A stretch of 47,296 bases of DNA from a virus: the IMG/VR virus record IMGVR_UViG_3300022888_000011, positions 1 through 47,296 of that record; one strand, written 5' to 3'. The notes beneath the pieces were generated by a model. That model was not told the origin of the DNA. It did no database searches and was given only the letters and a program-made list of their open reading frames with translations. Below, piece by piece: positions 10,718-20,484 of this stretch. A program made the position numbers and the translations under genes. Position 1 is the stretch's first letter; each line of letters opens with the position of its first letter.

Positions 10718-12775
10718 TTATTTTGAAACAGCAATTTGGTATTGTTTATACTCTTCAGGCGTTAATTGAATACGTTTACCGTTTTTATCTTTAAGAAAAA
10801 AACGAGGTTTACCTGCGTTTTTAATAGTATCCTGTTGAGCTGAAACTACAGAATCACCAAAACCTTTAGCGCTTTTAAGGGGCTGTGTAAGAAACATATT
10901 TTGAGCTGTTTGTAATGCAGGTTTAAGGCCGTGTTTCCAAAAATTAACTAGATCTTTTCCTCCTTTTTTCCATGAATTCATGCTTTCCTGTAACTGATTA
11001 GTAGAATAGCTTATTTTATTATTGCCCGTTTCTACTTCAATTTCCCAATCTGTGATATCTGTTGGTAAATTATATTTTGTTTTTAAGTGCTCTGCTACTA
11101 TTTTCACTGTATTAGGATTAGCTACTCCAGGAATAATAGCAGAAGTATTTGGATTTTTTGAAGGTTCTGTGTGTCTATTAATAAGAGAGTTTTTAAATTT
11201 CTCAGTAGTAGACTTATTTATTGCAGCACTAATATCTTGTTGTTTGGCTTTTTGCCAGCGTTTATTAAAAACATCGCCTAAATAATTTTCTCCAACACCA
11301 GACATTTCTTTTGTAAGAGCCTCAGTTGTTTTACCCTGTCTATTATTATGAGCCGTTATGTTTTCATAATATTGTTTTTGTGCTACAGCAAGATCAGTCC
11401 TAGCGTTATAGTTCTCAATAGCATTACGTGTTAACCTGATTAAATTAGTATTAAAATCTTTTTCATTTAGACCATATGTACCTGCACCTGCACTGCTAGA
11501 AGATAATTTTACAGACTCATTAACAATTGCTAAAGCAGTTCGCTGATTAATAGCACCACTATTCATAGCTGCTTTTAGTTCTTGTTCAACAACATTAGCT
11601 GCTTTTGTTCCAGTAGCTGTAATACTGGGATCAAACATGCTCATGACAGCATTAACAGTTCCGGCAAATAAACCTTTCTCAAATCGTTCTGAAACTGCAT
11701 CTAAATATCCTGAAGGACCTTGTTCTGTTGCTATAGCCTGATCCATAGAACCTTTTGGTAATTCAGTACGATCAATACGAGTCTGTAATTGAGCTGCAGT
11801 ATTCTTATAATTAGCTTCTATTAGTTTACCGGCATTAACCATCTCACCAATGTAACGAGTAAATTCTGCTTGTTCTCGTGGATTAGCTGTAGCAAATTGT
11901 CGATAAGCATTAGTTATCTGGCTGGTTAATCCAGGAACTAATTTACCTGGAACTCCATTTGTTGCAGCCTGAACAGCTGATTCTAAACTGCCTCCGTTAA
12001 GTAACTGCTGTACACCGGCTCCAAAAGAATTATCAGTAATATCTTTTTCTGCTCTAAGTTTTTTAGCCCGGGTATCTGCTTCATCTAATAGTTTATTATT
12101 AAATTTAGTTGTTGCAGCAATAGTTAATGCCTTATCATCAAGGATATTGCCATGTTTACTCTTTAATTGACTTATGTGAGCATCAAGATCAGTACGATTC
12201 TTGAAAAGAGGAATATCATTAATTATACCTTGCGTAAAATCTGTTCTTTCTTTATTAAATCGATTCTGTAATACCCCAGCTCCTTGTTCCCACTTAGAAG
12301 CCTGTTGCAGTGCCCAGTCATTATCAGCGCCTTTAGCAATCAGATTTTCATATACAGCCTTTGAACCAAGAGTAATATCTTTACCATCATTGGCTGCTTG
12401 AGTACCAATCCCAGAGGCAATACTGAGTGCATCGGCCCTTAGATCAGTACGAGTATCTGATATACCTGCTTTAAGTTTTTCCGGAGAGTACATCTTACCA
12501 TATTTTTGTTCCATGGTACCAATGTCAAACTGACCTGCATCTTCTGCTTGGTTCAACTCACCAAGAGATTTTAACTTTTGTAAGTTAGCTTGGATACCAA
12601 TATCAACATTTTCTCCTTGTTGAATAAAATTCTCTTCCTGGAGTTTTTGATGATCGGTAAGTATTTTTTTAAAAGGATCAAACCCACTAATAATATCTTC
12701 ATTAGCATCACCTATTGCTTCCAGTGGTCCTTCAAAGGAGGGTGCATTTACATTCCGCCAAGTAATCTGAGCCAT
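10718..12775 (-). CDS. Large internal virion protein (N4-like structural block)
   Basis: 685 aa, start ATG 12775 with AGGGGG just upstream. Rich in Gln, Asn and Ala, with long predicted helices and no cysteine-rich or catalytic motif that I recognise. It ends 14 nt before the vRNAP start, so the two are very probably made together. In N4 the genes just before vRNAP encode proteins carried inside the head (gp51/gp52), and position is the main basis for this call. A muramidase or lipase motif was looked for and not seen. Confidence 0.6.
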   Translation of the reverse strand: MAQITWRNVNAPSFEGPLEAIGDANEDIISGFDPFKKILTDHQKLQEENFIQQGENVDIGIQANLQKLKSLGELNQAEDAGQFDIGTMEQKYGKMYSPEKLKAGISDTRTDLRADALSIASGIGTQAANDGKDITLGSKAVYENLIAKGADNDWALQQASKWEQGAGVLQNRFNKERTDFTQGIINDIPLFKNRTDLDAHISQLKSKHGNILDDKALTIAATTKFNNKLLDEADTRAKKLRAEKDITDNSFGAGVQQLLNGGSLESAVQAATNGVPGKLVPGLTSQITNAYRQFATANPREQAEFTRYIGEMVNAGKLIEANYKNTAAQLQTRIDRTELPKGSMDQAIATEQGPSGYLDAVSERFEKGLFAGTVNAVMSMFDPSITATGTKAANVVEQELKAAMNSGAINQRTALAIVNESVKLSSSSAGAGTYGLNEKDFNTNLIRLTRNAIENYNARTDLAVAQKQYYENITAHNNRQGKTTEALTKEMSGVGENYLGDVFNKRWQKAKQQDISAAINKSTTEKFKNSLINRHTEPSKNPNTSAIIPGVANPNTVKIVAEHLKTKYNLPTDITDWEIEVETGNNKISYSTNQLQESMNSWKKGGKDLVNFWKHGLKPALQTAQNMFLTQPLKSAKGFGDSVVSAQQDTIKNAGKPRFFLKDKNGKRIQLTPEEYKQYQIAVSK

Positions 12776-12788
12776 TTTGTCCCCCTAC

Positions 12789-13298
12789 TTAGATATTAAT
12801 AGTTTTTTTCTGGTAAGAAGCATTGGCTAGTTTTCTTGCATTTTCACGCCAATTAAAATCTGCCTCAACTAATTGTTTCTGAGCAGCATAGTTTTTATTG
12901 AATGCTTGCTTCTGGAAGTTAAAAGAATCTTCAGCCAGTCCTAGTTTCTTCAAACCAAGATAAACTTTAGCTCCCCCTTCAAGAGCATCAAATGCTCCAC
13001 CAGCCCAACTACCATGTTTCATTTTAGTAAGAGGATCTTGGTATCCGCCAAGGTGTTCCATACCAGTAGCTCTATATCTGCCAAACTCATCAACACCTCC
13101 TTTACCCCAAAACTTAAATCCATCGTAGTCAGGAAGATTAAGAGGATTAGTGTTAAGATTTGCTAAATCTCCTAAACCAAAACCTTGATTAACAAAATTC
13201 TGATTCTGAGAAGACCCATATGTTTTGCCTACATCGGTTTTAAATAAATTTTCATCTATATCAAAATCAAAATTAAATTGACCGTTATTGTTTGCCAT
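12789..13298 (-). CDS. Small virion-block protein, function unknown
   Basis: 169 aa, ATG 13298 with GGGG upstream. N-terminus is Asn/Phe/Asp rich (NNNGQFNFDFDIDEN), the middle Gly-rich, and the C-terminal third helical with basic residues (FNWRENARKLANASYQKK). The last pattern resembles the C-terminal helix of small phage internal proteins that sit beside ejection proteins. It lies between the 685-aa and 738-aa virion proteins in one leftward operon. No firm family. Confidence 0.6.
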   Translation of the reverse strand: MANNNGQFNFDFDIDENLFKTDVGKTYGSSQNQNFVNQGFGLGDLANLNTNPLNLPDYDGFKFWGKGGVDEFGRYRATGMEHLGGYQDPLTKMKHGSWAGGAFDALEGGAKVYLGLKKLGLAEDSFNFQKQAFNKNYAAQKQLVEADFNWRENARKLANASYQKKTINI

Positions 13299-13333
13299 AG
13301 TCAGTCCCCTTATTAAAATTTATTTATTTATTA

Positions 13334-15550
13334 TTAACCTATATTTGCCATATTAGCAAAAGCATAATTATTTGGTTCAGGTAATTTTAAAGACATATCA
13401 AAAAAATTAGGTACGATATCATGTGCAACAACAGTACCTATATTGCCTGCATGAATTGTGTACTCATAAAACTTTTCTGGATCTGTTATAGGATGCTGTA
13501 ATAACCTGGCTGATTGTGCCATTAAAAGATTCTCAGCCAATAAATTAGGTTCAAGTTCTTCTTGAATAAGTGCTAACTCATCCCATTGCTTTTCTGCAGC
13601 CAATAAGAAATTATCATACTCTTGCTTTAGGTTTTCTAACTGACCGGCTATAAACTCATTACTCTTATTTAACAATGCAGGAACCATGGATAATAATATA
13701 TCAGAAGTAAGCATGTCTTTACCGAATACAGATATACCAGAACTGGAGGGCCCTTTAAATGCTGTAATAGCAAAAATAAGAATTGCTAAAATTGCAGCAC
13801 CTTCTGGCCCAATGGCTTCTACAATAAGCTGTACACCATAATTTAAAGCTACTCCAAAAACAACTTGAGGTAGGATAAAATTAATAACGGCCATATAACC
13901 TGCCGAAGCTGCAGTAGCAAGATCTAACAACCAAGGCTGAGCAGACCATAATGCAAAAGCAAGAGATGCAAATAAAAAGATAAATTTAAACAAACTAGAT
14001 TCATACCATTTAAGCTTAACAACATCTACAGCATTAATAACCAGTATAAGTGCTTCTTGATAAAGTTGATTTTGCATTATCTTATTCATATTGAAAGATA
14101 CACCGTAATGCACTGGTACAATAAAGTTTAAATTATCTGCATCATCGATTACATCATTAAGGTAAGTATTAACTGAATGCCCGGTCCATATGTCATTATT
14201 ATGTCTGGGAGCGTATACAGTTACTTCTTTATATAAATTAGCTTCTGTCTGTAATTTGAAGACTACTTTAGAATTATCATCCCAAGAGCTTAAATTATAA
14301 ACATCACCAACAGTATTCCGGGTAAAAGTCTTAGTGGCAGTGCCAATAGCCCCAATTGAACCAACAATAAAAACTGTAGTAATATATAAGAATTCAATTT
14401 TAAGTTTAAGGCCATACTCCACAAGAGAGGTATTCATGGTGTAGGTTTGTTTAGTATTAACATTTACTGTTGAATCTCCATTAAGAATATCATCCACATG
14501 GGTCCAAGCAGTAGCAGTTGTTAAGGCACCAATATGTTCAAAGAATTCTCCAAGGTACCAGATGCCTGCATTACTGGTAGTCTGCATATTAACCCCAAAC
14601 ATTACATAAGCATGATCAATATCATCTTTATCTGGGTTATCATTTATTTGGGTCGCAATCTCATCAATATCTAATTTTATTTTCTTTAGTAAAGCTTTAC
14701 CGGTAATATATTGTTGAGTACTCTGATAGGGTGCAGAAGTTAGATCAATATTTACTCTTCTAATAGGAACCACTGGCATAAAATCAGTAGAAGTTTGTAT
14801 TGTAACGGTACCACTTAAAGCTGGATGTGTGCCATCGGAAAGTTTATATGCCCACCATTTGAGTGGCAGGGTCGTTGCGCCACCAGCATCCAGCTCGTAA
14901 TAAGAGGCCATACAGTATTCAGCACCTAATTCATAGCTGGAACTGATTACCTGGTCTTCATTGTAATAAGTAGCAGGATCTGATTCAACGGTAGCATTAG
15001 CCTTTGAGTGGAGAACAACGTAAGAGGTTAGAATTTTATAAGTAATGGTAACTGTAACATTATCTGCAGCTAAAGACAGTTCATACAAAGTGACTTTATT
15101 AATTGCTAAGGCACCAGTGGAACTAACAGTAGGAATAGTCATTCCTGCAGGAAAGGTAGTTATTTCTTGAGTTAAATAATCATAGGTTCGGTCAGCAGTT
15201 AAAAATGGTAGAACAAGATAGTAGATCGATAAAGGATCTGTGAAGTATGCTTCAACTTGTACTCCAAGGGGTAAGATCATATCAGTAACAATTGCAGCTG
15301 CAACATCAGCTTTAGGGGCGGTAAATAAAGTATCAGTAGTTCCTTGTGGTAAACCAAGAGTATAAAACTGTTCAGCATAGCCCATAAAGCCGGCTACTTT
15401 GGTGGCCATACCACCTAGTACAATATTAGTTAAACTGTTGCTTATATTGTTGCCAGATAAAACGGCAGAAAGGACAGCATTCTCTACAGGAGAATTATCA
15501 GGCTCCATAAGCTGCATTGTTGCGGTTGCTACTGTAACTCTAGTTGCCAT
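13334..15550 (-). CDS. Large virion protein with a membrane-helix cluster (putative ejection protein)
   Basis: 738 aa. The first ~500 residues are mixed beta-rich sequence with many Thr/Val/Asp. Roughly residues 515-620 hold several strongly hydrophobic stretches (FIFLFASLAFALW; AGYMAVINFILPQVVFGVAL; GAAILAILIFAITAF), then a helical C-terminal tail with NEFIAGQLENLKQEYDNFL. A membrane cluster in a structural-block protein next to vRNAP suggests a protein that enters or crosses the host envelope during ejection; that is inference. A GC-rich hairpin sits just upstream of its start. N4 has an unassigned structural protein in this region. Confidence 0.55.
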   Translation of the reverse strand: MATRVTVATATMQLMEPDNSPVENAVLSAVLSGNNISNSLTNIVLGGMATKVAGFMGYAEQFYTLGLPQGTTDTLFTAPKADVAAAIVTDMILPLGVQVEAYFTDPLSIYYLVLPFLTADRTYDYLTQEITTFPAGMTIPTVSSTGALAINKVTLYELSLAADNVTVTITYKILTSYVVLHSKANATVESDPATYYNEDQVISSSYELGAEYCMASYYELDAGGATTLPLKWWAYKLSDGTHPALSGTVTIQTSTDFMPVVPIRRVNIDLTSAPYQSTQQYITGKALLKKIKLDIDEIATQINDNPDKDDIDHAYVMFGVNMQTTSNAGIWYLGEFFEHIGALTTATAWTHVDDILNGDSTVNVNTKQTYTMNTSLVEYGLKLKIEFLYITTVFIVGSIGAIGTATKTFTRNTVGDVYNLSSWDDNSKVVFKLQTEANLYKEVTVYAPRHNNDIWTGHSVNTYLNDVIDDADNLNFIVPVHYGVSFNMNKIMQNQLYQEALILVINAVDVVKLKWYESSLFKFIFLFASLAFALWSAQPWLLDLATAASAGYMAVINFILPQVVFGVALNYGVQLIVEAIGPEGAAILAILIFAITAFKGPSSSGISVFGKDMLTSDILLSMVPALLNKSNEFIAGQLENLKQEYDNFLLAAEKQWDELALIQEELEPNLLAENLLMAQSARLLQHPITDPEKFYEYTIHAGNIGTVVAHDIVPNFFDMSLKLPEPNNYAFANMANIG

Positions 15551-15562
15551 AAGCTCCTACAG

Positions 15563-15589
15563 TAATGGGGGCTAATTAAGCCCCCATTA
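15563..15589 (-). promoter_or_regulatory. Perfect hairpin upstream of the 738-aa gene
   Basis: TAATGGGGGC and its exact complement flank a 7-nt centre, giving a 10-11-bp stem in the 44-nt gap between two leftward genes. No T-run follows on the minus strand, so it looks more like an RNA processing, pausing or stability hairpin than a simple terminator. The ribosome site of the next gene (AGGAGC) begins a few bases after the stem. Confidence 0.6.
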
Positions 15590-15594
15590 GTTAA

Positions 15595-16734
15595 TTAAGG
15601 AATTGGTGTAACATTTGCCCCAGCCAGAAGAACATCCAACATTGCACCAAGATTAGGATCATCTAAACGATTGGCTGATTTAACTGTACCAACACCCATA
15701 GTAGCAGAAACTGACCAAGCATCAACCATAAGCTTAGCTGCTTTCTGTTCTGCATCCCGAGTAAATCCATCAGTCTGAGCTTGGAATAAAGCTTTCTGTT
15801 TACCAATTACTCCAGCAACGGCTACGGCTCCAGCAGTTAAGTCTTGAATCTGTGCCAATTCAGTAGCTTTCTTTTGATCTAACAAAGCCCATTCTGATGC
15901 TGTTTTAATAACTTGAGCAGCAGCTAAACCAGAAATGATAGAAGTGCTGTCCATTTCACCTAATGTTTGTGGTTTAACATCACTGGTATTAGATAGTTCA
16001 GTTACTATTTTTTGCTCAAGTAGACGCTCCTCAGTAATTGAATTTAAAACATCTTGGGTCATTACTGCTACTTCTTGATCAATTTTAGTTTTCTCATTGG
16101 TAACTTTACCAGTTTCAGCAAGCAGTAAAGCAGTTTCCTGATCAACCTTTAATTCCTGGGCTACTAGTAGCAGTGTTTCTTTATCAACTTTTAATTCCTG
16201 AGAATTAATCAGTAAAGCTTCTTGGTCTACTTTTAGTTCCTGGGAAATTATAAGAGCTTTTTCTTCATTAACTTTTAGTTCTTGAGCTGTAATGAGATCT
16301 GTCTCTTCAGTTGTCTTCAGTGTAACTTGTGCTGCTTGAAGTTTTTCTAAAGCCACAAGGCCTTCAACAGCCGTTGAATCATTAAAGCCTAAACCAGCTA
16401 ATATCAGTTCATCAGTCTGGGCAAGTTCAGTAACAGTCTTTTGCCGTACTAAGCCGATTTCTGCCCTTATCCGTTCACTGTTTTGATGGTTGGTTAAAAA
16501 AGCAATTGACTGCTGCATAACAGCACTGAGAGCCCCTAAATAGACCTTAGAGTACTCATCACCAGTAATACGGTCATTATTGTATTCATCAAGCAAATGA
16601 AGCTTAACAACAGCCATAAACTTATCAAATACCCCAGTACCTGTAATACTACTGGTGGTCAGCTGCTCAACATCCGGTACAGCCAAAGTAACATTTGGTT
16701 GTACTTCGATTGGATCAAGTTCTAAGTTTGCCAT
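15595..16734 (-). CDS. Coiled-coil virion protein with tandem 14-residue repeats
   Basis: 379 aa, ATG 16734 with AGGAG upstream. Residues about 150-210 hold four consecutive 14-residue units of the form SQELKVDQEALLI, mirrored by a 42-bp DNA period at about 16140-16300. The repeats and flanks are heptad-like, predicting a long coiled coil. The ends are less repetitive (start ANLELDPIEVQPNVT; C-terminus near LDVLLAGANVTPIP). Placement between capsid-side and ejection genes fits a structural or appendage role. No enzyme motif seen. Confidence 0.6.
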   Translation of the reverse strand: MANLELDPIEVQPNVTLAVPDVEQLTTSSITGTGVFDKFMAVVKLHLLDEYNNDRITGDEYSKVYLGALSAVMQQSIAFLTNHQNSERIRAEIGLVRQKTVTELAQTDELILAGLGFNDSTAVEGLVALEKLQAAQVTLKTTEETDLITAQELKVNEEKALIISQELKVDQEALLINSQELKVDKETLLLVAQELKVDQETALLLAETGKVTNEKTKIDQEVAVMTQDVLNSITEERLLEQKIVTELSNTSDVKPQTLGEMDSTSIISGLAAAQVIKTASEWALLDQKKATELAQIQDLTAGAVAVAGVIGKQKALFQAQTDGFTRDAEQKAAKLMVDAWSVSATMGVGTVKSANRLDDPNLGAMLDVLLAGANVTPIP

Positions 16735-16743
16735 TTATGACTC

Positions 16744-17310
16744 CTAATCTTCTATTCTATTACCCATCGCCTGGCGTTGGGCTAGGTCTTTCAGTTCTTG
16801 TGGAGTTAAGGGATCTAAAATTTCAATTGCAAATTCTTTAACCAAATGGCCTCTTTTCTGTTTCTGGCCATTGGGTAGTTTAATTTCTTTAAAAGCCTGG
16901 TATTTTCGTTCCTGCACCAATCTTAAAATAGCTGCTGGTACATGATATCCGACTTCAGTATTAAAAGGAACAAACTTTTTAATAGTACCAATAACTCGAT
17001 TACTGATACTAAGTATTTCTCCAGGCCAATCTTTTTTGTTTGGATTCATGCATGTTAAATTTATACGAACTAACCGGTTTGCTGTTTTTCTCAACCGGGT
17101 ATTACTTTCCGCTTTACGGGTTGCTTCTGATTTCTGTTTAAATCGAGGCTTGGGTTTCTGTACAACCATCTCTTCTACTTCTTCTTCCGAGTTGAGTACT
17201 GCATTGAGTTTTTCTTTCAAAGACTTTACTCCAATTGAAGGATGAAATTTAATACCCATTAGTGTTGCTCTATCTTTTAAAAGACTTAATTCTGTTGCTT
17301 GCTTTGCCAT
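16744..17310 (-). CDS. Basic virion-block protein, function unknown
   Basis: 188 aa, ATG 17310, GGTGG upstream. It begins with a SAP-like or helical segment (LLKDRATLMGIKFHPSIGVKSLKEKLNAVL), which has the usual pattern of a short LEM/SAP-type or HeH DNA-binding helix pair, followed by a Lys/Arg-rich middle (KPKPRFKQKSEATRKAE) and a conserved-looking C-terminal domain. It lies directly downstream of the capsid gene's terminator hairpin. The nucleic-acid-binding idea is inference from the N-terminus and charge. Confidence 0.55.
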   Translation of the reverse strand: MAKQATELSLLKDRATLMGIKFHPSIGVKSLKEKLNAVLNSEEEVEEMVVQKPKPRFKQKSEATRKAESNTRLRKTANRLVRINLTCMNPNKKDWPGEILSISNRVIGTIKKFVPFNTEVGYHVPAAILRLVQERKYQAFKEIKLPNGQKQKRGHLVKEFAIEILDPLTPQELKDLAQRQAMGNRIED

Positions 17311-17349
17311 TTGTCCACCTTTATTTGTGTCAGGTTACTGTTAAAGAAA

Positions 17350-17375
17350 CTCTTCCCCTAATTAAAGGGGAAGAG
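17350..17375 (-). terminator. Hairpin terminator after the major capsid gene
   Basis: CTCTTCCCC and GGGGAAGAG form a perfect 9-bp stem with an 8-nt loop. Read on the minus strand it lies about 40 nt after the capsid stop codon and is followed by TTTCTTT. A partial terminator here would raise capsid mRNA relative to the genes further left. Confidence 0.75.
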
Positions 17376-17416
17376 AGTAAATTACATTTTACTCAACACT
17401 TAGTGTCAAGTTGATT

Positions 17417-19216
17417 TTACCACTGTGCAACAGTCCACAACACGGCCAACCGTTCTGGGCGCAAAATCATGGAACCGTAGTACCATTTGATACTCATAAG
17501 CCCAGATTCACCGTAAGGATCCTGCGTGGAAACCATCTCTTTACCTGGTTTCTTATGGAAGATGGTAAACTTGGTGCTTTTACCGCTGGTCTGGAAACCA
17601 ATAGTAGTAAATGAAGCATCACCAACAACAAGCATCGGATACGCATCATAATAACCATCAGTTACACGATAACCAGAGTTAACACCCTCAGCGATACCTA
17701 CGGAACCGGCAGCACCGTTATGGTGCATCATCTCAGGAACAACAACAATTCTGAAATGTCCAATGGTACCGATTTCACCATTAATCTCAGAACCAGCAGC
17801 CGCATAATGTGCCAGCGGGATAAATGCCTGGTTACTGAAATGATCAGTCATCTTTTCAATGGTAGGAATCAACTCAGAACCAATATATATAATACGGGCG
17901 GAGTTAATAACCTTTGTATCAACCATTCGGGAACCGGTTATAATCTTGGTGTTCTTAGGACATCTGTTGTTATCAAGATCAATGGAAAGCTTACTTAGAT
18001 CATCATAATCAACTTCAGTCAGGGTAGAAGCAACACCAGACATATCCTCTTTACTTAAAGCATCACCGGCATAACGAATAACACCAGCACCGTTAAGCAG
18101 ATCAATCTGCAGAGCATCCTCGGTAATTTCATTGGCACCAAAGAGCATTTCACGGTTAATATGCATGGCCATCTCAGCATCAGTATCAAAGTCCAGAGAT
18201 TCCTGGGTGTACTCATCAAAGAAACCAAATTTCTCAATAGATCCTTCCAGAGTAATACGTTTGAAACCAACACGGTTAACTCTTCCACCAACCTCGGTCA
18301 GTGCAGGGAGTTTACCGGAGATATAACCAACATCTTTACTGGAACCATAAAGATTACCAGCACCATTTACAGAAGTGTTCAGGGTTGTTTCATAACCCAG
18401 ATCGTAAATAGTATTAGCACCTTCTACAGTTTCTGCAACAGACTCAGTACCAGTACCAGCTATTGTACAGGCTACACGACTAGCCTGATAGCCAGCACGA
18501 TCAAAAGTTGCAGTAAGAGTTCCACCATTAGTACCGGTACCGGTAGCAAGAGCAAGGGTGAAAGGCATAGCTGCGTAGTTTGCAGCATTTGGGGATGCAA
18601 TCAAACCAGCCAGAGCAGCATCAATAGTCTGAACACCAGCCATAGTAAATTCAAGATCTACTCCATCCCAAGTGATAGTAATTACATCATCAGTAGTAAG
18701 AGTAACCAGGGTAATAGTATCAACCTGAATTGCTTCACCGGTAGCTGCCTGAATGGCATAATCGGCTGCAACAGAAGCATGGGCCATGGTTGCATACTGA
18801 TCAGGAAATTGTGATTGGATCCAGGCAACAAAAGCTGTCTTTGCAGCAGTAATAGCTGTTGCATCAACTGATGCATGGTTACCAACAAAATATTCTTTCA
18901 TTCCTGCGCCAAGGGTACCTTCACCGTCCGGACCTGCAACAGTAATGGTAGATTCAAAAGTCGTTGTTGCACCAGCAGCATCCAATCCCTGATCATTGAT
19001 ATTCGCATCATCAAGTAAAGGCATGTAATGGTACCGTTTAATTGTTTTACCCATGTGTTTGGGCATGGCCGTTACATCAGCCAACTGGGAAAAGTACTGT
19101 TCTTTTTTCAGCTCAATAAGAGCTTTTTTCTGATAATACTCAGTTACTAGCTGAGTACCTATATCAGACGCCGCTCCGCCTGTTACAAAGCCTCGTCCAC
19201 CGTCAGGTAGTGCCAT
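17417..19216 (-). CDS. Major capsid protein, N4 gp56 family, enlarged
   Basis: 599 aa, ATG 19216 with AGGAAA upstream. The N-terminal arm (TQLVTEYYQKKALIELKKEQYFSQLA) and the downstream core (KITLEGSIEKFGFFDEYTQESLDFD-like stretch, then LLFGANEITEDALQID-like, and C-terminal FHKKPGKEM, DPYGESGL, KWYYGSMILRPERL) are typical of the N4-gp56 HK97-fold capsid family. Family members are near 400 aa. Roughly residues 95-290 look like added sequence, with a beta-rich piece (ITWDGVDLEFTMAG, GGTLTATFDRAGYQASRV) suggesting a surface decoration domain. It follows the scaffold gene and is backed by its own downstream terminator. Confidence 0.9.
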   Translation of the reverse strand: MALPDGGRGFVTGGAASDIGTQLVTEYYQKKALIELKKEQYFSQLADVTAMPKHMGKTIKRYHYMPLLDDANINDQGLDAAGATTTFESTITVAGPDGEGTLGAGMKEYFVGNHASVDATAITAAKTAFVAWIQSQFPDQYATMAHASVAADYAIQAATGEAIQVDTITLVTLTTDDVITITWDGVDLEFTMAGVQTIDAALAGLIASPNAANYAAMPFTLALATGTGTNGGTLTATFDRAGYQASRVACTIAGTGTESVAETVEGANTIYDLGYETTLNTSVNGAGNLYGSSKDVGYISGKLPALTEVGGRVNRVGFKRITLEGSIEKFGFFDEYTQESLDFDTDAEMAMHINREMLFGANEITEDALQIDLLNGAGVIRYAGDALSKEDMSGVASTLTEVDYDDLSKLSIDLDNNRCPKNTKIITGSRMVDTKVINSARIIYIGSELIPTIEKMTDHFSNQAFIPLAHYAAAGSEINGEIGTIGHFRIVVVPEMMHHNGAAGSVGIAEGVNSGYRVTDGYYDAYPMLVVGDASFTTIGFQTSGKSTKFTIFHKKPGKEMVSTQDPYGESGLMSIKWYYGSMILRPERLAVLWTVAQW

Positions 19217-19239
19217 TTTATATTTCCTTGTTTAATAGA

Positions 19240-20481
19240 TTATTTTACTTTAAAATCATTAGGGTCAATTTTAGCAAAATCATCATCAGACATGGATAAA
19301 GGATTATACGATACGACTGCTGGAGTACCTTTACTCTTAGTAGGGCTAGCAGCCTTCTTGCGTTCTTTCCGTTTTTCCTCTGCTTTAGAATCGATTTTAG
19401 TTGGAGCAATAACTGGTTCAGGTTTAGTTTCTGTTACAGGAGATGTTTCCTCCTTTTTAAACTGCCCTGCTTTGTATAGCTGATCACCCATCTGTTTATA
19501 CGCACGAATATCAGATATCCCAGTTAAATTCCCCATGCTGCGTTCATACTCTACGGCTTTCATGACTTTATCATAGGTCCCATCGGCAACGTGCTCATTG
19601 ATTGTTTTAATAATTTGAGGTGAGTTGGCAATGATGTTACGACTGTCTTGATCCCATACATTCGTTATTACATTCAGGGTATCCTGATAGGTGGGCGTAC
19701 TATGAATATCTTCAAGTACAGCGTCTAAATCAAGTTCTGATTCATTAACAGTATGTTGGGTCGGAGTATATTTACTGTCATCTTTAACATTTACATCCAA
19801 AGGATCCATACCACTGTCTTTAACCAGTTTAGTAATTGCCTCTGGATTTTTGTTGTGTAGATCAATTAAAAAGTTAAGATCATTCTCTTCCATCAGGCCA
19901 TTCTTTTCGAGTAACTTAAGAATGCGCATTGAAGGTTTAAGACCGGCCATCTTCTTATGATAATTGGCTCCCATCTGCATAAGACGGATAGCATCATCAG
20001 TATTCTTTACAGCCATGTCATAACCATTTGCTTTAAATGGAGCAGTGATCTTTTCATACTCAGCTTTATAATCAATCCCCGCTTTATCAGACTTTACTTC
20101 TTTGTCTTCTTTTTTATCTGTTTTAATTTTTTTATCCGAATCCGCCTCAAGGTCAGTTTCAACCTCCTCTTTTTTCTTTTCTGGTTCTGGCTTCTTCAAA
20201 TCTTTATCTTCTTCTGAGAAAACTTTACTGGCTTCTTCAGCTGCAAGCTCTTCAGCCTTTTTATTAGCAGCTGCATCAGCTTCTTCCTGGGCTTTTGCTT
20301 CAGCTTCTGCATCTTCCTCAGCTTTTTTAACTGCATCAGGATCAACCTCTTCTTCCGGCTCTTCCTCAACAATTTTTTCTGTAAGTTCTGGAGGACCCTC
20401 TAATTTAGCAAAGTCTTCATCAGACAATTCCAGTGCCTCAATCGGTGCTTCTTCCATTTTTGTTTCTTCGGCAACAGCCAT
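19240..20481 (-). CDS. Capsid scaffolding protein (probable)
   Basis: 413 aa, start ATG 20481 with GAGGGG upstream. The first half is highly acidic and Ala/Glu/Lys rich (runs such as EEPEEEVDPDAVKKAEEDA), the usual composition of phage scaffolds; the second half is helical, ending in a basic AEEKRKERKKAASPTK segment and a short conserved tail DDDFAKIDPNDFKV, echoed by DEDFAKLEG near the N-terminus. It sits immediately before the capsid gene, the standard scaffold position. No protease motif seen. Confidence 0.75.
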   Translation of the reverse strand: MAVAEETKMEEAPIEALELSDEDFAKLEGPPELTEKIVEEEPEEEVDPDAVKKAEEDAEAEAKAQEEADAAANKKAEELAAEEASKVFSEEDKDLKKPEPEKKKEEVETDLEADSDKKIKTDKKEDKEVKSDKAGIDYKAEYEKITAPFKANGYDMAVKNTDDAIRLMQMGANYHKKMAGLKPSMRILKLLEKNGLMEENDLNFLIDLHNKNPEAITKLVKDSGMDPLDVNVKDDSKYTPTQHTVNESELDLDAVLEDIHSTPTYQDTLNVITNVWDQDSRNIIANSPQIIKTINEHVADGTYDKVMKAVEYERSMGNLTGISDIRAYKQMGDQLYKAGQFKKEETSPVTETKPEPVIAPTKIDSKAEEKRKERKKAASPTKSKGTPAVVSYNPLSMSDDDFAKIDPNDFKVK

Positions 20482-20484
20482 GGG

